Shown here piece by piece: positions 54,352 to 62,989 of a DNA stretch of 64,000 nucleotides (positions are counted from its first letter, which is position 1; every line of letters begins with the position of its first letter). The position numbers and the translations under genes are program-made. The notes under the pieces are model-generated. The model was not told the DNA's origin and made no database searches. It saw only the letters and a list, made by a program, of their open reading frames with translations. Source of the stretch: Streptomyces longhuiensis (GTDB lineage: Bacteria; Actinomycetota; Actinomycetes; Streptomycetales; Streptomycetaceae); assembly GCF_020616555.1 (NCBI RefSeq), contig NZ_CP085173.1, positions 6,650,001 through 6,714,000 of the forward strand. The letters are read 5' to 3'.

Positions 54352-54493
54352 CTCGCGTGTCCGGGGCGGGTGGGTGCGCGGCGGGGTGCCGGGTGATCGA
54401 CAGTGTGTCGGCTCTCACCCCGTCGGCTTGACGCAGCGTCCATTGTCCGGCCTCGCTGGTCGCGGGCATCCTGCACAGGTGCGAGCGACCCCG

Positions 54494-55687
54494 ATGAACC
54501 CCAAGCCGTCCCTGTCCCGCCGTTCCCTGATGCGCGCCCTGGGCGGAGGTGCCACGGCCGCGGCGGTCGGCGCGCTCGCCTCGGGATGCGGTGTGCCCGC
54601 CGCCTACGTCGCGCCGGGGGACCGCGCCGCGACCGACCGCTCCGGCAGCGACAAGCGGCTCGTCTTCGCCAACTGGCCGCTCTACGTCGACGTCGACGAC
54701 GACGATCCGTCGAAGCGGCCCACGCTCGACACCTTCCGGAAGCAGACCGGGATCGACGTCAAGTACATCGAAGAGATCAACGACAACGACGAGTTCTTCG
54801 GCAAGATCAGCCCGTCTCTGATGAACCATCAGAAGACCGGCCGGGACCTCATCGTCATCAGCGACTGGATGTGCGCCAAGTTCGTGACGCTCGGCTGGGT
54901 CCAGGAGATGGACCGTGCCCGGCAGCCGCACGTCGCCAAGTACCTCGACCCGCTGCTGCGTTCACCGCACTTCGACCCCGGCCGCAAGTACACCGTGCCG
55001 TGGCAGTCGGGCATCACCGGCATCGCGTACAACAAGCGCCGGGTCGGGCGCGAGATCAAGCACGTGTCCGACCTGTGGGCGGCCGACCTCAAGGGCAAGG
55101 TCACGCTGCTGTCCGGGCTCGACGAGTCGTTCGCGCTGCTCATGCAGGGCAACGGCGTCGACATCACCCGGTGGACCCCGGACGACTTCCACCGCGTGTG
55201 CGACCAGGTCGAGAAGCTCGTCAAGAACCACCACATCCGCCGCTTCACCGGCAACGACTACATCAAGGACCTCTCCAGCGGCGACGTCCTCGCCTGCCAG
55301 GCCTACAGCGGTGACGTCATCCAGCTCCAGGCCGACGACCCGGACATCGAGTTCGTCGTGCCCGAGGAGGGTGGCGAGCTGTGGGCCGAGTCGCTGATGA
55401 TCCCCAACCTCGCCGATCACAAGCGCAACGCCGAGACCCTCATCGACTACTACTACCGGCCGGAGGTCGCCGCGAAGCTGGCCACCTGGGTCAACTACGT
55501 GAGTCCCGTGCCGGCCGCCCGCGAGATCCTCGCCGACGCGAAGGACAAGGACACCGCGGCACTCGCCGAGGACCCGCTGATCTTCCCCGACGACACGATG
55601 CGCCGGCGGCTCGCGATCGCGCGCGACATCACGTCCAAGGAGCGCCCGGAACTCGCCAAGCGGTGGAACGCGATCGCGGGGTTGTGA
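54494..55687 (+). CDS. Polyamine ABC transporter substrate-binding lipoprotein (PotD-like, first copy)
   Basis: The 397-residue protein starts with a twin-arginine-type lipoprotein signal: SRRSLMRALGG, and lipobox ASGC (Cys32). The mature part has PotD motifs FANWPLYVDVDDDD, YIEEINDNDEFFGKI and VPWQSGITGIAYN. ATG 54494 gives the complete signal; the open frame upstream is a shadow of the dehydrogenase. No permease or ATPase follows directly, so it may share those of the second cluster. Confidence 0.88.
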   Translation: MNPKPSLSRRSLMRALGGGATAAAVGALASGCGVPAAYVAPGDRAATDRSGSDKRLVFANWPLYVDVDDDDPSKRPTLDTFRKQTGIDVKYIEEINDNDEFFGKISPSLMNHQKTGRDLIVISDWMCAKFVTLGWVQEMDRARQPHVAKYLDPLLRSPHFDPGRKYTVPWQSGITGIAYNKRRVGREIKHVSDLWAADLKGKVTLLSGLDESFALLMQGNGVDITRWTPDDFHRVCDQVEKLVKNHHIRRFTGNDYIKDLSSGDVLACQAYSGDVIQLQADDPDIEFVVPEEGGELWAESLMIPNLADHKRNAETLIDYYYRPEVAAKLATWVNYVSPVPAAREILADAKDKDTAALAEDPLIFPDDTMRRRLAIARDITSKERPELAKRWNAIAGL

Positions 55688-55729
55688 GATCGCGGGGTGG
55701 CGTGAGGGCGCGCCCCCGTTCCGGCCCGG

Positions 55730-56182
55730 TCAGTTCCACAGGGGAGTGGTCGTGACCTGCTGGAACGCGTCCGGGTGGCCGTTCGGGTAGGTGAGCGTGA
55801 TGCGGGAGTAGTGCTGCGTGTCGTGGTGCTTGGTCCAGGACTGCGGGTGGTCGAGGCGGACCGTGACGCGGTACGAGCGGAACTTGCCCGCGGCGCAGTA
55901 CGGCTTGCAGTCGTTGACCCAGCTCGTGCCCGTGGCCACCGCCTTGCTCGGGCCCCACTGCGACCAGTGAAGCGAGGTGAGGCGGCTGTTGCCGTCCCCG
56001 CACGCGAGCAGGAAGTCCGTGGGTCGCACCTGCGGCTGCCAGGTGCAGCTGACGATCACGGGGACGCCGGTCCCGTGCTGCGGCTTCGGCGCCGCGGCGG
56101 AGGCGGAGGCCGGAGCCATGGCTGCTGCGAGGGACGCGACTGCACAGAGTGCGAGCGATGCCTTCAGTGTGTTGCTCCGCAA
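55730..56182 (-). CDS. Secreted protein of unknown function with four cysteines
   Basis: The 150-residue protein has a signal peptide (ASLALCAVASLAAAMAPASA with cleavage near SASA). The mature domain has cysteines in VSCTWQP, LLACGDGN and the pair KPYCAAG and NDCKPYC, probably two disulfides, and the motif WSQWGPSKAVATGT. This family is frequent in Streptomyces without known function. Confidence 0.7.
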   Translation of the reverse strand: MRSNTLKASLALCAVASLAAAMAPASASAAAPKPQHGTGVPVIVSCTWQPQVRPTDFLLACGDGNSRLTSLHWSQWGPSKAVATGTSWVNDCKPYCAAGKFRSYRVTVRLDHPQSWTKHHDTQHYSRITLTYPNGHPDAFQQVTTTPLWN

Positions 56183-56365
56183 AGTATGCTCCCGGCCGAT
56201 CGGGGGGCCCTGGGCCCCGTGGTGCTCGTTCCGACGCTAAGGCCGCCGAGTGAGATGCGCCACTCGAACGGGCTAAGGTCGCGCGGACGGGTGCAGGCGG
56301 GCAGGTCAGCGCTTGATCGCCGCCATGCTGACGCCCCCTGCGACAGGCTGCGGGGAGCCGGGCGA

Positions 56366-57046
56366 TCAGTCGCCGCGCAGCCCGTACAGGACGTCGATGC
56401 GGTTCGTCGTGATCGAGTCGACGCCGAGGTCGAGGAGACGTCGCATCGCCGACTTCGTGTCCGGGGTCCACGCGGACACCAGCAGGCCCTGGCGGTGCAC
56501 ATGGGCCGTCAGCTCCCGACTGACCAGCGGGAACCGGTAGTTGAGCCAGGTCGGCCTGATCGCTTCGAGCACGCCGGGCCGCGGCGGGGCCAGCGTCGTC
56601 CAGGTCAGCGCGATCTCGGCGGCCGGGTCCGCGCGCCGCACCGTCAGCATCGTCTCCGCGCCCGCACAGTAATAGGCACGCTCGTCGGCGCCGCAGTCAC
56701 GGATGACGCCGACGACCGTACGGACCGTGCGCACGTCCGCGCCCGGCAGGTCCACCATCACCCGCCGCTCGGCCAGTACCTCAAGGGCCTGTTCGAGGGT
56801 GGGCACGCCGCCCGCGGTGACGCCGCGCACCTCGTCGTACGAGAGCGCGGAGAGCGGGCGGTCGTGGTCCCACAGCCGCTTGAGCGTGGAGTCGTGCAGC
56901 AGTACGGGCACGCCGTCGCGGGTCAGACGGACGTCGACCTCGACCGCGTCCGCCCCCCGCTCCAGCGCGGAGCGCAGGGAGGCGAGGGTGTTCTCGCGGA
57001 CGCGGTAGGGGTCGCCCCGGTGGGCCACGGCAGTCACGGTACGCAT
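56366..57046 (-). CDS. Glycerophosphodiester phosphodiesterase family protein
   Basis: The 226-residue TIM barrel has the GDPD motif HRGDPYRVRENT, with the catalytic His and Glu, and EVDVRLTRDGVPVLLHD, with the metal ligands and second His. It releases glycerol 3-phosphate from glycerophosphodiesters. No signal peptide, so cytoplasmic. Ends 22 nt after the convergent-free add gene upstream on the same strand. Confidence 0.88.
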   Translation of the reverse strand: MRTVTAVAHRGDPYRVRENTLASLRSALERGADAVEVDVRLTRDGVPVLLHDSTLKRLWDHDRPLSALSYDEVRGVTAGGVPTLEQALEVLAERRVMVDLPGADVRTVRTVVGVIRDCGADERAYYCAGAETMLTVRRADPAAEIALTWTTLAPPRPGVLEAIRPTWLNYRFPLVSRELTAHVHRQGLLVSAWTPDTKSAMRRLLDLGVDSITTNRIDVLYGLRGD

Positions 57047-57067
57047 GGCCCCATTGTGGTCAGCCGG

Positions 57068-58102
57068 TCATGCCCGGGCGAGCCACGTGTCCGTGTAGGT
57101 GTCGATCTCCGCGGTGATACGGGCCTTGCCCGGCTCGTCGAGGAACGACGCGTCCACCGCGTTCCTGGCGAGCGCGGCCACGCCCCGCTCGTCGAGGTCG
57201 AGGAGACGGGCGGCGACGGCGTACTCGTTGTTGAGGTCCGTGCCGAACATGGGCGGGTCGTCGGAGTTGACGGTGACGACGACCCCGGCGTCGACGAACT
57301 GCTTGATGGGGTGCTCCTCGAGGGTCTTCACGGCGCGCGTCGCGATGTTCGACGTCGGGCAGACCTCGAGCGGGATGTGGTGCTCGGCGAGATGCGCGAG
57401 GAGCTTCGGGTCCTGGACGGACGTCGTGCCGTGGCCGATGCGTTCGGCGCCGAGGTGCACCAGCGCGTCCCAGACCGTCCCGGGGCCCGTCGTCTCGCCG
57501 GCGTGTGGCACGGAGTGCAGGCCCGCGGCGATCGCGCGGTCGAAGTACGGCTTGAACTGGGGCCGCGGCACGCCGATCTCGGGCCCGCCGAGCCCGAAGG
57601 AGACCAGGCCCTCCGGGCGGATCGTGTCGGTCGTCGCGAGCCGCACGGTCTCCTCGGCGGACTCGAGCCCCGCCTCGCCGGGGATGTCGAAGCACCAGCG
57701 CAGCACGGTGCCGAACTCGGCCTCGGCCGCCTTGCGCGCGTCCTCGATCGCCTCCATGAAGCCGTACTCGTCGATGCCGCGGCGGACGGAGGAGTACGGG
57801 GTGATGGTCAGCTCGGCGTAGCGCACGTTCTGCCGGGCCATGTCCCGCGCGACCTCGAACGTGAGGAGGCGGACGTCCTCCGGGGTGCGCACGAGGTCGA
57901 CGACCGAGAGGTATACGTCGATGAAGTGCGCGAAGTCCGTGAACGTGAAGTAGTCGGCCAGGGCCTCGGGGTCCGTGGGGACCTTGGAGTCCGGGTGGCG
58001 GGCCGCGAGCGTGGAGACGATCCGGGGGGACGCCGAGCCGACGTGGTGCACATGCAGCTCTGCCTTTGGCAGTCCGGCGATAAAGGCATGCAGATCGGTC
58101 AC
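57068..58102 (-). CDS. add: Adenosine deaminase
   Basis: The 344-residue amidohydrolase converts adenosine to inosine. Zinc ligands are in ELHVHHVGS (His17, His19), VPHAGET (with catalytic Glu) and NSDDPPMF (catalytic Asp pair). The motif HVHHVG differs slightly from the usual HLHLDG. GTG 58102 follows GGGGAGGAATCC. Some bacterial relatives deaminate adenine or aminofutalosine, so the substrate is likely but not proven. Confidence 0.85.
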   Translation of the reverse strand: MTDLHAFIAGLPKAELHVHHVGSASPRIVSTLAARHPDSKVPTDPEALADYFTFTDFAHFIDVYLSVVDLVRTPEDVRLLTFEVARDMARQNVRYAELTITPYSSVRRGIDEYGFMEAIEDARKAAEAEFGTVLRWCFDIPGEAGLESAEETVRLATTDTIRPEGLVSFGLGGPEIGVPRPQFKPYFDRAIAAGLHSVPHAGETTGPGTVWDALVHLGAERIGHGTTSVQDPKLLAHLAEHHIPLEVCPTSNIATRAVKTLEEHPIKQFVDAGVVVTVNSDDPPMFGTDLNNEYAVAARLLDLDERGVAALARNAVDASFLDEPGKARITAEIDTYTDTWLARA

Positions 58103-58238
58103 GGATTCCTCCCCAGGAACTTGGTTGATCGGCTGATCGGTGGGTCGCAGTCATCGTAGGCGTGCCCCGGCCGCGCCTCGGCGGCGGCCGTAGCATGGCG
58201 GGACGTCTGGGTGGGAGAAGAAGGGGGACGAGCGAGCT

Positions 58239-59231
58239 ATGTCCGAGGACACAGAGGGCAGAGAGAGCGCTGACGGCTCGGAGGGCGCCGAGGACGGCTA
58301 CGGTCCGGCGGCTTCGCCGGAGTGGGGGTCGGGGTCGGGGTCCGGGTCTGGTGGGGATCAGCCCGGGGGCAGAGTGTCCCTGGGGAAGCGGGAACCGGAC
58401 CCGTGGGCTGCTCCGGCGGAGACGGGCCCGCGGGACGCCGTGGCAGGGGATGTGGCACAGGAGGAGGCGGGGCGGCCGGCTGGTCCGGCGCCCGTGAACC
58501 CCTTCACGCCGCCGTCCCACGCCGAGACGCAGGTGGACCCCTTCGCGGCGCCCTCCTCCCCGTCCTCGCCCACCCCGCCCGCCGAGCCGTACAACCCGTT
58601 CGCCCCGCCCTCCCCGGGCGCCGCGCCGGCCCCCGGCCGCTGGTCACAGCAACCGCACCCCCCGCACTCACACGCCCAGCCGCCGGGTGCCCCCTACGCG
58701 ATGCCCCCCGGCTACCCGGCGCCGCAGGCCGGGGCCCCCTGGGCGCCGGGGGCCAACCCCTTCGCGCCGCCCGGGGAACCCGTGCCCCCGCCGCCCGTCT
58801 CGCCCGACGGGCCCGGGCAGATGCACTACGGCTACCCGGCCGCCCCGTACGGCTACGGCCGCCACGCGGCGACCGGCCCGGCCCCGATGCCCTACGGCGG
58901 TCCCGGCTACGGCTGGCCCGGGATGCAGCCGAGTCCCTCGAACGGCATGGGCGTCGCCGCCCTGACGCTCGGGATCATCTCGGCCGTCGTCTTCATCCTG
59001 TGGCCGATCTCGATCATCGTCGGCATCCTCGCCATCATCTTCGGCGCGATCGGCCGCGCGAAGGCGGGCCGGGGCGAGGCCACCAACCGTGGCCAGGCCC
59101 TGGCCGGACTGATCTGCGGCATCTGCGGACTGGTGCTCGCGCTGGTCATGATGTTCTTCGTCATCGCCGACAGCGGCTCGTCGAGCGGCAGCGACAGCAG
59201 CGACGACAGCGGTTACTCCGCCGCCCTGTAG
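58239..59231 (+). CDS. DUF4190 membrane protein with Pro/Gly-rich N-terminus
   Basis: The 330-residue protein has a disordered cytoplasmic part of about 235 residues rich in Pro, Gly, Ala and Tyr with repeated NPFxPP (APVNPFTPPS, PYNPFAPPS, ANPFAPPG). A DUF4190 domain follows with two helices (LTLGIISAVVFILWPISIIV and ICGICGLVLALVMMFFVIA) around a short loop AIGRAKAG. A Ser/Asp-rich tail ends it. The function is unknown. Confidence 0.82.
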   Translation: MSEDTEGRESADGSEGAEDGYGPAASPEWGSGSGSGSGGDQPGGRVSLGKREPDPWAAPAETGPRDAVAGDVAQEEAGRPAGPAPVNPFTPPSHAETQVDPFAAPSSPSSPTPPAEPYNPFAPPSPGAAPAPGRWSQQPHPPHSHAQPPGAPYAMPPGYPAPQAGAPWAPGANPFAPPGEPVPPPPVSPDGPGQMHYGYPAAPYGYGRHAATGPAPMPYGGPGYGWPGMQPSPSNGMGVAALTLGIISAVVFILWPISIIVGILAIIFGAIGRAKAGRGEATNRGQALAGLICGICGLVLALVMMFFVIADSGSSSGSDSSDDSGYSAAL

Positions 59232-59237
59232 AACACC

Positions 59238-59266
59238 GTCCTACAGGGCGCACCGCCCTGTAGGAC
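59238..59266. terminator. Bidirectional terminator with a competing hairpin
   Basis: GTCCTACAGGGCG (59238-59250) pairs perfectly over 13 bp with CGCCCTGTAGGAC (59254-59266) around a 3-nt loop. The same central arm can instead pair with CGCCCTGTA (59222-59230) inside the end of the upstream gene. The convergent NADAR gene lies on the other side. Confidence 0.75.
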
Positions 59267-59298
59267 ACCGGCGACGGGGACAGGACCGGGCCGGGCCG

Positions 59299-59886
59299 TC
59301 AGGCCCGGTCCGCCAGCCGCTCGCGCGCCGCCATCAGCGCGAACCCGAGCAGATTGGGCCCACGCCACCGTCTCGGGTCGCCGGCGGCCTCCGCGTCGGC
59401 CGCGAGTCCGATGCCCCACACGCGGTCGAGCGGGCTGGCCTCGACCAGGACGCGCTCGCCCGTCCCGAGCAGGAAGTCCCGCAGATCCGCGTGCGCCGCG
59501 AACTTGTGCACGCTGCCCTCGACGACGATCCCGAACCGCTCGCGCGCCCAGGTGTCCTCGTCGAAGCCGCGCACGAGGCGCCCCGCCTTCTTGGCCTGCG
59601 AGGGATGTGCCGCCCCGACGGCTCTGCGCTCGGCCTCCGCGTCCCCGAACAGCCGGGCCTTCGCGGCCATCATCCAGTGCTCGGCCGTCGCGTACTCGAC
59701 CCCGTCCACGGTGAACGGCGCGACCCACCACTGGCTGAGGCAGCTCGCCCCGACCGTGCCGTCCGCCCGCGGTGTGTGCCCCCAGAAGTGCAGGTACTTG
59801 ACCCGCACACCCGCTTCCACCGCTCTGACCAGCGAGTCCCGGTCGTGGATGGACGCGTTCCCCTCGAGCTTGTCGATCTTCCCCAT
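59299..59886 (-). CDS. NADAR family protein (YbiA-like N-glycosidase)
   Basis: The 195-residue protein has the NADAR/DUF1768 core: LSQWWVAPFTVDGVEYATAE then HWMMAAKARLFGD, and VWGIGLAADAE near the C-terminus. E. coli YbiA and relatives cleave the N-glycosidic bond of early riboflavin intermediates; other members act in NAD/ADP-ribose processes. ATG 59886 (MGKIDKLEGN) was chosen over upstream starts; the next in-frame start adds 10 residues. Confidence 0.85.
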   Translation of the reverse strand: MGKIDKLEGNASIHDRDSLVRAVEAGVRVKYLHFWGHTPRADGTVGASCLSQWWVAPFTVDGVEYATAEHWMMAAKARLFGDAEAERRAVGAAHPSQAKKAGRLVRGFDEDTWARERFGIVVEGSVHKFAAHADLRDFLLGTGERVLVEASPLDRVWGIGLAADAEAAGDPRRWRGPNLLGFALMAARERLADRA

Positions 59887-60092
59887 GCACGCGAGTCTGG
59901 CACGCACCACGGACACTCCGTCCTGGGTTTTTCAGGGGGACTCGACACCTGGTCGACAGATTCCGTCGCGTAACCAAAAGGCAACAACGGAATCACTTGT
60001 TGCAGTACATCGCCTCTGTCAGGATCGGCACTCAAATCGAGCTGGAGCTACGCCGGCCCCGCGGGACGGGGCTCCGGCGGAGGAGAGCGATA

Positions 60093-61622
60093 ATGCACAA
60101 CCCTGGCAACAGCACCCGCTTCCAGGCCCAGGACCGGTTCGCCGAAGGCGCCCAGTACATCGCGGGCCGTCTCACCAAGGGCACCTCCGGTCGCACCCAC
60201 GCAGTCGTCGACCCGGCCACGGGCCAGGACGTCTACACGTACGAGCTGGCCGGCACCGAGGACGTCGACGCCGCCGTGGCCGCGGCCCGCGAGGCCTTCC
60301 CCGGCTGGGCCGGCGCCACGCCGGGCGAGCGTTCCGACGCGATGCACCGCTTCGCGGGAGTCCTGGCCGAGCGCGCCGAGGACCTCGCGCAGGCCGAGTC
60401 CCTGCAGTGCGGCAAACCCCTCAAGCTGAGCCGCGAGTTCGACGTCCCCGGGACCGTCGACAACACCGCGTTCTTCGCGGGCGCCGCCCGGCACCTCCAG
60501 GGGCAGTCCGCCGGCGAGTACAGCGGCGACCACACCTCGTACGTGCGGCGCGAGCCCATCGGTGTCGTCGGGTCCATCGCTCCCTGGAACTACCCGCTCC
60601 AGATGGCCGCCTGGAAAGTCCTCCCGGCGATCGCGGCCGGGAACACCATCGTGCTCAAGCCCGCCGAGCTGACCCCGCTCACCTCCCTCCTGTTCGCGCA
60701 GGCCGCGACCGAGGCGGGCATCCCCGACGGTGTCGTCAACATCGTCACGGGCGCGGGCCGGGACGCCGGCGAGCACCTCGTCGGACACCCCGACGTCGCC
60801 ATGACCTCCTTCACCGGGTCCACGGGCGTCGGCAAGCGCGTCGCCGAGATCGCCACCTCCACCGTGAAGCGGCTGCATCTGGAGCTCGGCGGCAAGGCGC
60901 CGTTCGTCGTGTTCGACGACGCCGACCTGGAGGCCGCCGTGCACGGCGCGGTCGCCGGTGCCCTCATCAACACGGGCCAGGACTGCACCGCCGCCACGCG
61001 CGCGTACGTGCAGCGCCCCCTCTACGACGCCTTCGTGCAGGGCGTCGCGGACCTCATGGAGGGCATCCGGGTCGGCGACCCGTTCGCCCCGGACACCGAC
61101 CTCGGCCCGCTGATCTCGCACGCCCAGCGCGACCGCGTCGCCGGGTTCGTCGACCGGGCCCGCTCCTACGCGCGCGTGGTCGCCGGTGGTGTCATCCCCC
61201 AGGGCGACCTCGAGCAGGGCGCGTACTACCGGCCGACCCTCGTCGCGGGCGCCGCCCAGGACAGTGAGATCGTCCAGGCCGAGATCTTCGGCCCGGTGCT
61301 CGTCGTGCTGCCCTTCGACAGCGACGACGAGGGCATCCGCCTCGCCAACGACACCCCCTACGGCCTGGCCGCCTCGGCCTGGACCAGGGACGTGTTCCGG
61401 GCGGGCCGCGCCACCCGCGACATCAAGGCGGGCTGCGTCTGGGTCAACGACCACATCCCGATCCTCAGCGAGATGCCGCACGGCGGCTACAAGGCGTCCG
61501 GCTTCGGCAAGGACATGTCTGCCTACTCCTTCGAGGAGTACACGCAGATCAAGCACGTCATGTTCGACAACACCGCGGTCGCCCGGAAGGACTGGCACCG
61601 CACGATCTTCGGGGACCGATAG
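60093..61622 (+). CDS. Gamma-aminobutyraldehyde-type aldehyde dehydrogenase (second copy)
   Basis: The 509-residue paralogue of the enzyme at 52857 has APWNYPLQMAAWKVLPA, LHLELGGKAPFVVF with the general base, and NTGQDCTAATR with the nucleophile Cys. The C-terminus HIPILSEMPHGGYKASGFGK is close to the first copy, with about 15 extra residues. ATG 60093 follows GGAGGAGAG; the open frame before it is not coding. A PotD-like gene and PotA follow, so this copy belongs to the second polyamine unit. Confidence 0.9.
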   Translation: MHNPGNSTRFQAQDRFAEGAQYIAGRLTKGTSGRTHAVVDPATGQDVYTYELAGTEDVDAAVAAAREAFPGWAGATPGERSDAMHRFAGVLAERAEDLAQAESLQCGKPLKLSREFDVPGTVDNTAFFAGAARHLQGQSAGEYSGDHTSYVRREPIGVVGSIAPWNYPLQMAAWKVLPAIAAGNTIVLKPAELTPLTSLLFAQAATEAGIPDGVVNIVTGAGRDAGEHLVGHPDVAMTSFTGSTGVGKRVAEIATSTVKRLHLELGGKAPFVVFDDADLEAAVHGAVAGALINTGQDCTAATRAYVQRPLYDAFVQGVADLMEGIRVGDPFAPDTDLGPLISHAQRDRVAGFVDRARSYARVVAGGVIPQGDLEQGAYYRPTLVAGAAQDSEIVQAEIFGPVLVVLPFDSDDEGIRLANDTPYGLAASAWTRDVFRAGRATRDIKAGCVWVNDHIPILSEMPHGGYKASGFGKDMSAYSFEEYTQIKHVMFDNTAVARKDWHRTIFGDR

Positions 61623-61628
61623 TCATCG

Positions 61629-61648
61629 GGCCGCCCTTCGGGGCGGCC
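61629..61648 (+). terminator. TTCG-loop hairpin after the second dehydrogenase
   Basis: GGCCGCCC (61629-61636) and GGGCGGCC (61641-61648) form a perfect 8-bp stem closed by the very stable TTCG tetraloop. It lies between the dehydrogenase stop and the binding-protein start (61694) and probably attenuates rather than fully stops transcription. Confidence 0.6.
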
Positions 61649-61693
61649 GCACACCCTCCCGCAAGGGACCCTCCCGAAAGGGCATCCAAGCGC

Positions 61694-62941
61694 ATGGAGC
61701 AGTACGAGCCCGACAGCCTGTCCCCGGTACAACTCGCCGCCATGCGGCGCAGTTACCGCAACGGCAGGGCGGCCATGACCCGCCGTTCCCTGCTGCGCGC
61801 CTCCGCGGGCGGCGCGCTCGCCGTCGGCGGGATCGGGTCGCTGAGCGCCTGCGGCATCCCCGCGGCGAGCACGAGCAAGGGCGGCGTCTCGTCCGAGGAC
61901 CACTCGGCCAAGGAGAAGGTGGTCAACTTCTCCAACTGGACCGAGTACATCGACCTCAGCGACGACGAGAAGCACCGGCCCACCCTGGACGCGTTCACCA
62001 AGCGCACCGGGATCAAGGTCAATTACACCGAGGACATCAACGACAACGTCGAGTTCTTCGGCAAGATCAAGCCGCAGCTCGCGGCGGGCCAGGACACCGG
62101 CCGCGACATCATGGTCCTCACCGACTGGCTGGCCGCCCGGCTGATCCGCTTCGGCTGGGTCCAGAAGCTCGACCCGGCCAACCTGCCCCACGCGTACGCG
62201 AATCTGTCCCCGCAGTTCCGCAGCCCCGACTGGGACCCGGGCCGTGCCTACTCGTACCCGTGGCAGGGCATCGCCGTCGTCATCGCGTACAACACCAAGG
62301 CCACGAAGGGCAAGGAGGTCACCTCCGTCTCGCAGCTGCTCGACGACCCCAAGCTCAAGGGCAGGGTCGGGCTGCTGTCCGAGATGCGCGACACCGTCGG
62401 GATGATGATGCTCGACATGGGCAAGGACCCGGCCACCTTCACGGCCGACGACTTCGACGCGGCGATAGCCCGGATGCAGAAGGCCGTCGACAGCAAGCAG
62501 GTCCGCCGCTTCACCGGCAACGACTACATCTCCGACCTGAGCAAGGGCGACCTCGCGGCCTGTCTCGCCTGGTCGGGCGACGTCGTGCAGCTCCAGACGG
62601 ACAACCCGGACGTCAAGTTCCACATCCCCGACACCGGTTACATGGCCGGCACGGACAACATGCTGATCCCCAACAGGGCCCGCCACAAGACGAACGCAGA
62701 GAAGCTCATGGACTACTACTACGAGCTTCCGGTCGCCGCCGAACTGGCCGCCTGGATCAACTACGTCACTCCCGTCGACGGCGTGAAGCCCGAACTCGCC
62801 AAGATCGACAAGAAGATCGCGAACGACCCGCTGATCGTGCCCGACAAAGCCATGAGTGCCAAGGCGCACGCATTCCGCTCGCTGACTTCCAAGGAAGACA
62901 AGGCGTTCGAGGAGAAGTTCGCCCAGCTCACGGGCGCGTGA
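61694..62941 (+). CDS. Polyamine ABC transporter substrate-binding lipoprotein (PotD-like, second copy)
   Basis: The 415-residue protein has a twin-arginine signal (MTRRSLLRASAGG) and lipobox LSAC (Cys53), preceded by about 27 extra residues. The mature part has FSNWTEYIDLSDDE, YTEDINDNVEFFGKIKP and YPWQGIAVVIAYN, parallel to the first copy. It is followed after 48 nt by PotA, which marks it as the dedicated binding protein of this transporter. Confidence 0.9.
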   Translation: MEQYEPDSLSPVQLAAMRRSYRNGRAAMTRRSLLRASAGGALAVGGIGSLSACGIPAASTSKGGVSSEDHSAKEKVVNFSNWTEYIDLSDDEKHRPTLDAFTKRTGIKVNYTEDINDNVEFFGKIKPQLAAGQDTGRDIMVLTDWLAARLIRFGWVQKLDPANLPHAYANLSPQFRSPDWDPGRAYSYPWQGIAVVIAYNTKATKGKEVTSVSQLLDDPKLKGRVGLLSEMRDTVGMMMLDMGKDPATFTADDFDAAIARMQKAVDSKQVRRFTGNDYISDLSKGDLAACLAWSGDVVQLQTDNPDVKFHIPDTGYMAGTDNMLIPNRARHKTNAEKLMDYYYELPVAAELAAWINYVTPVDGVKPELAKIDKKIANDPLIVPDKAMSAKAHAFRSLTSKEDKAFEEKFAQLTGA

Positions 62942-62989
62942 GAACCGCAGCACCGAGCCCCCTGACCCCACGACTCCCTGGACTGCACC

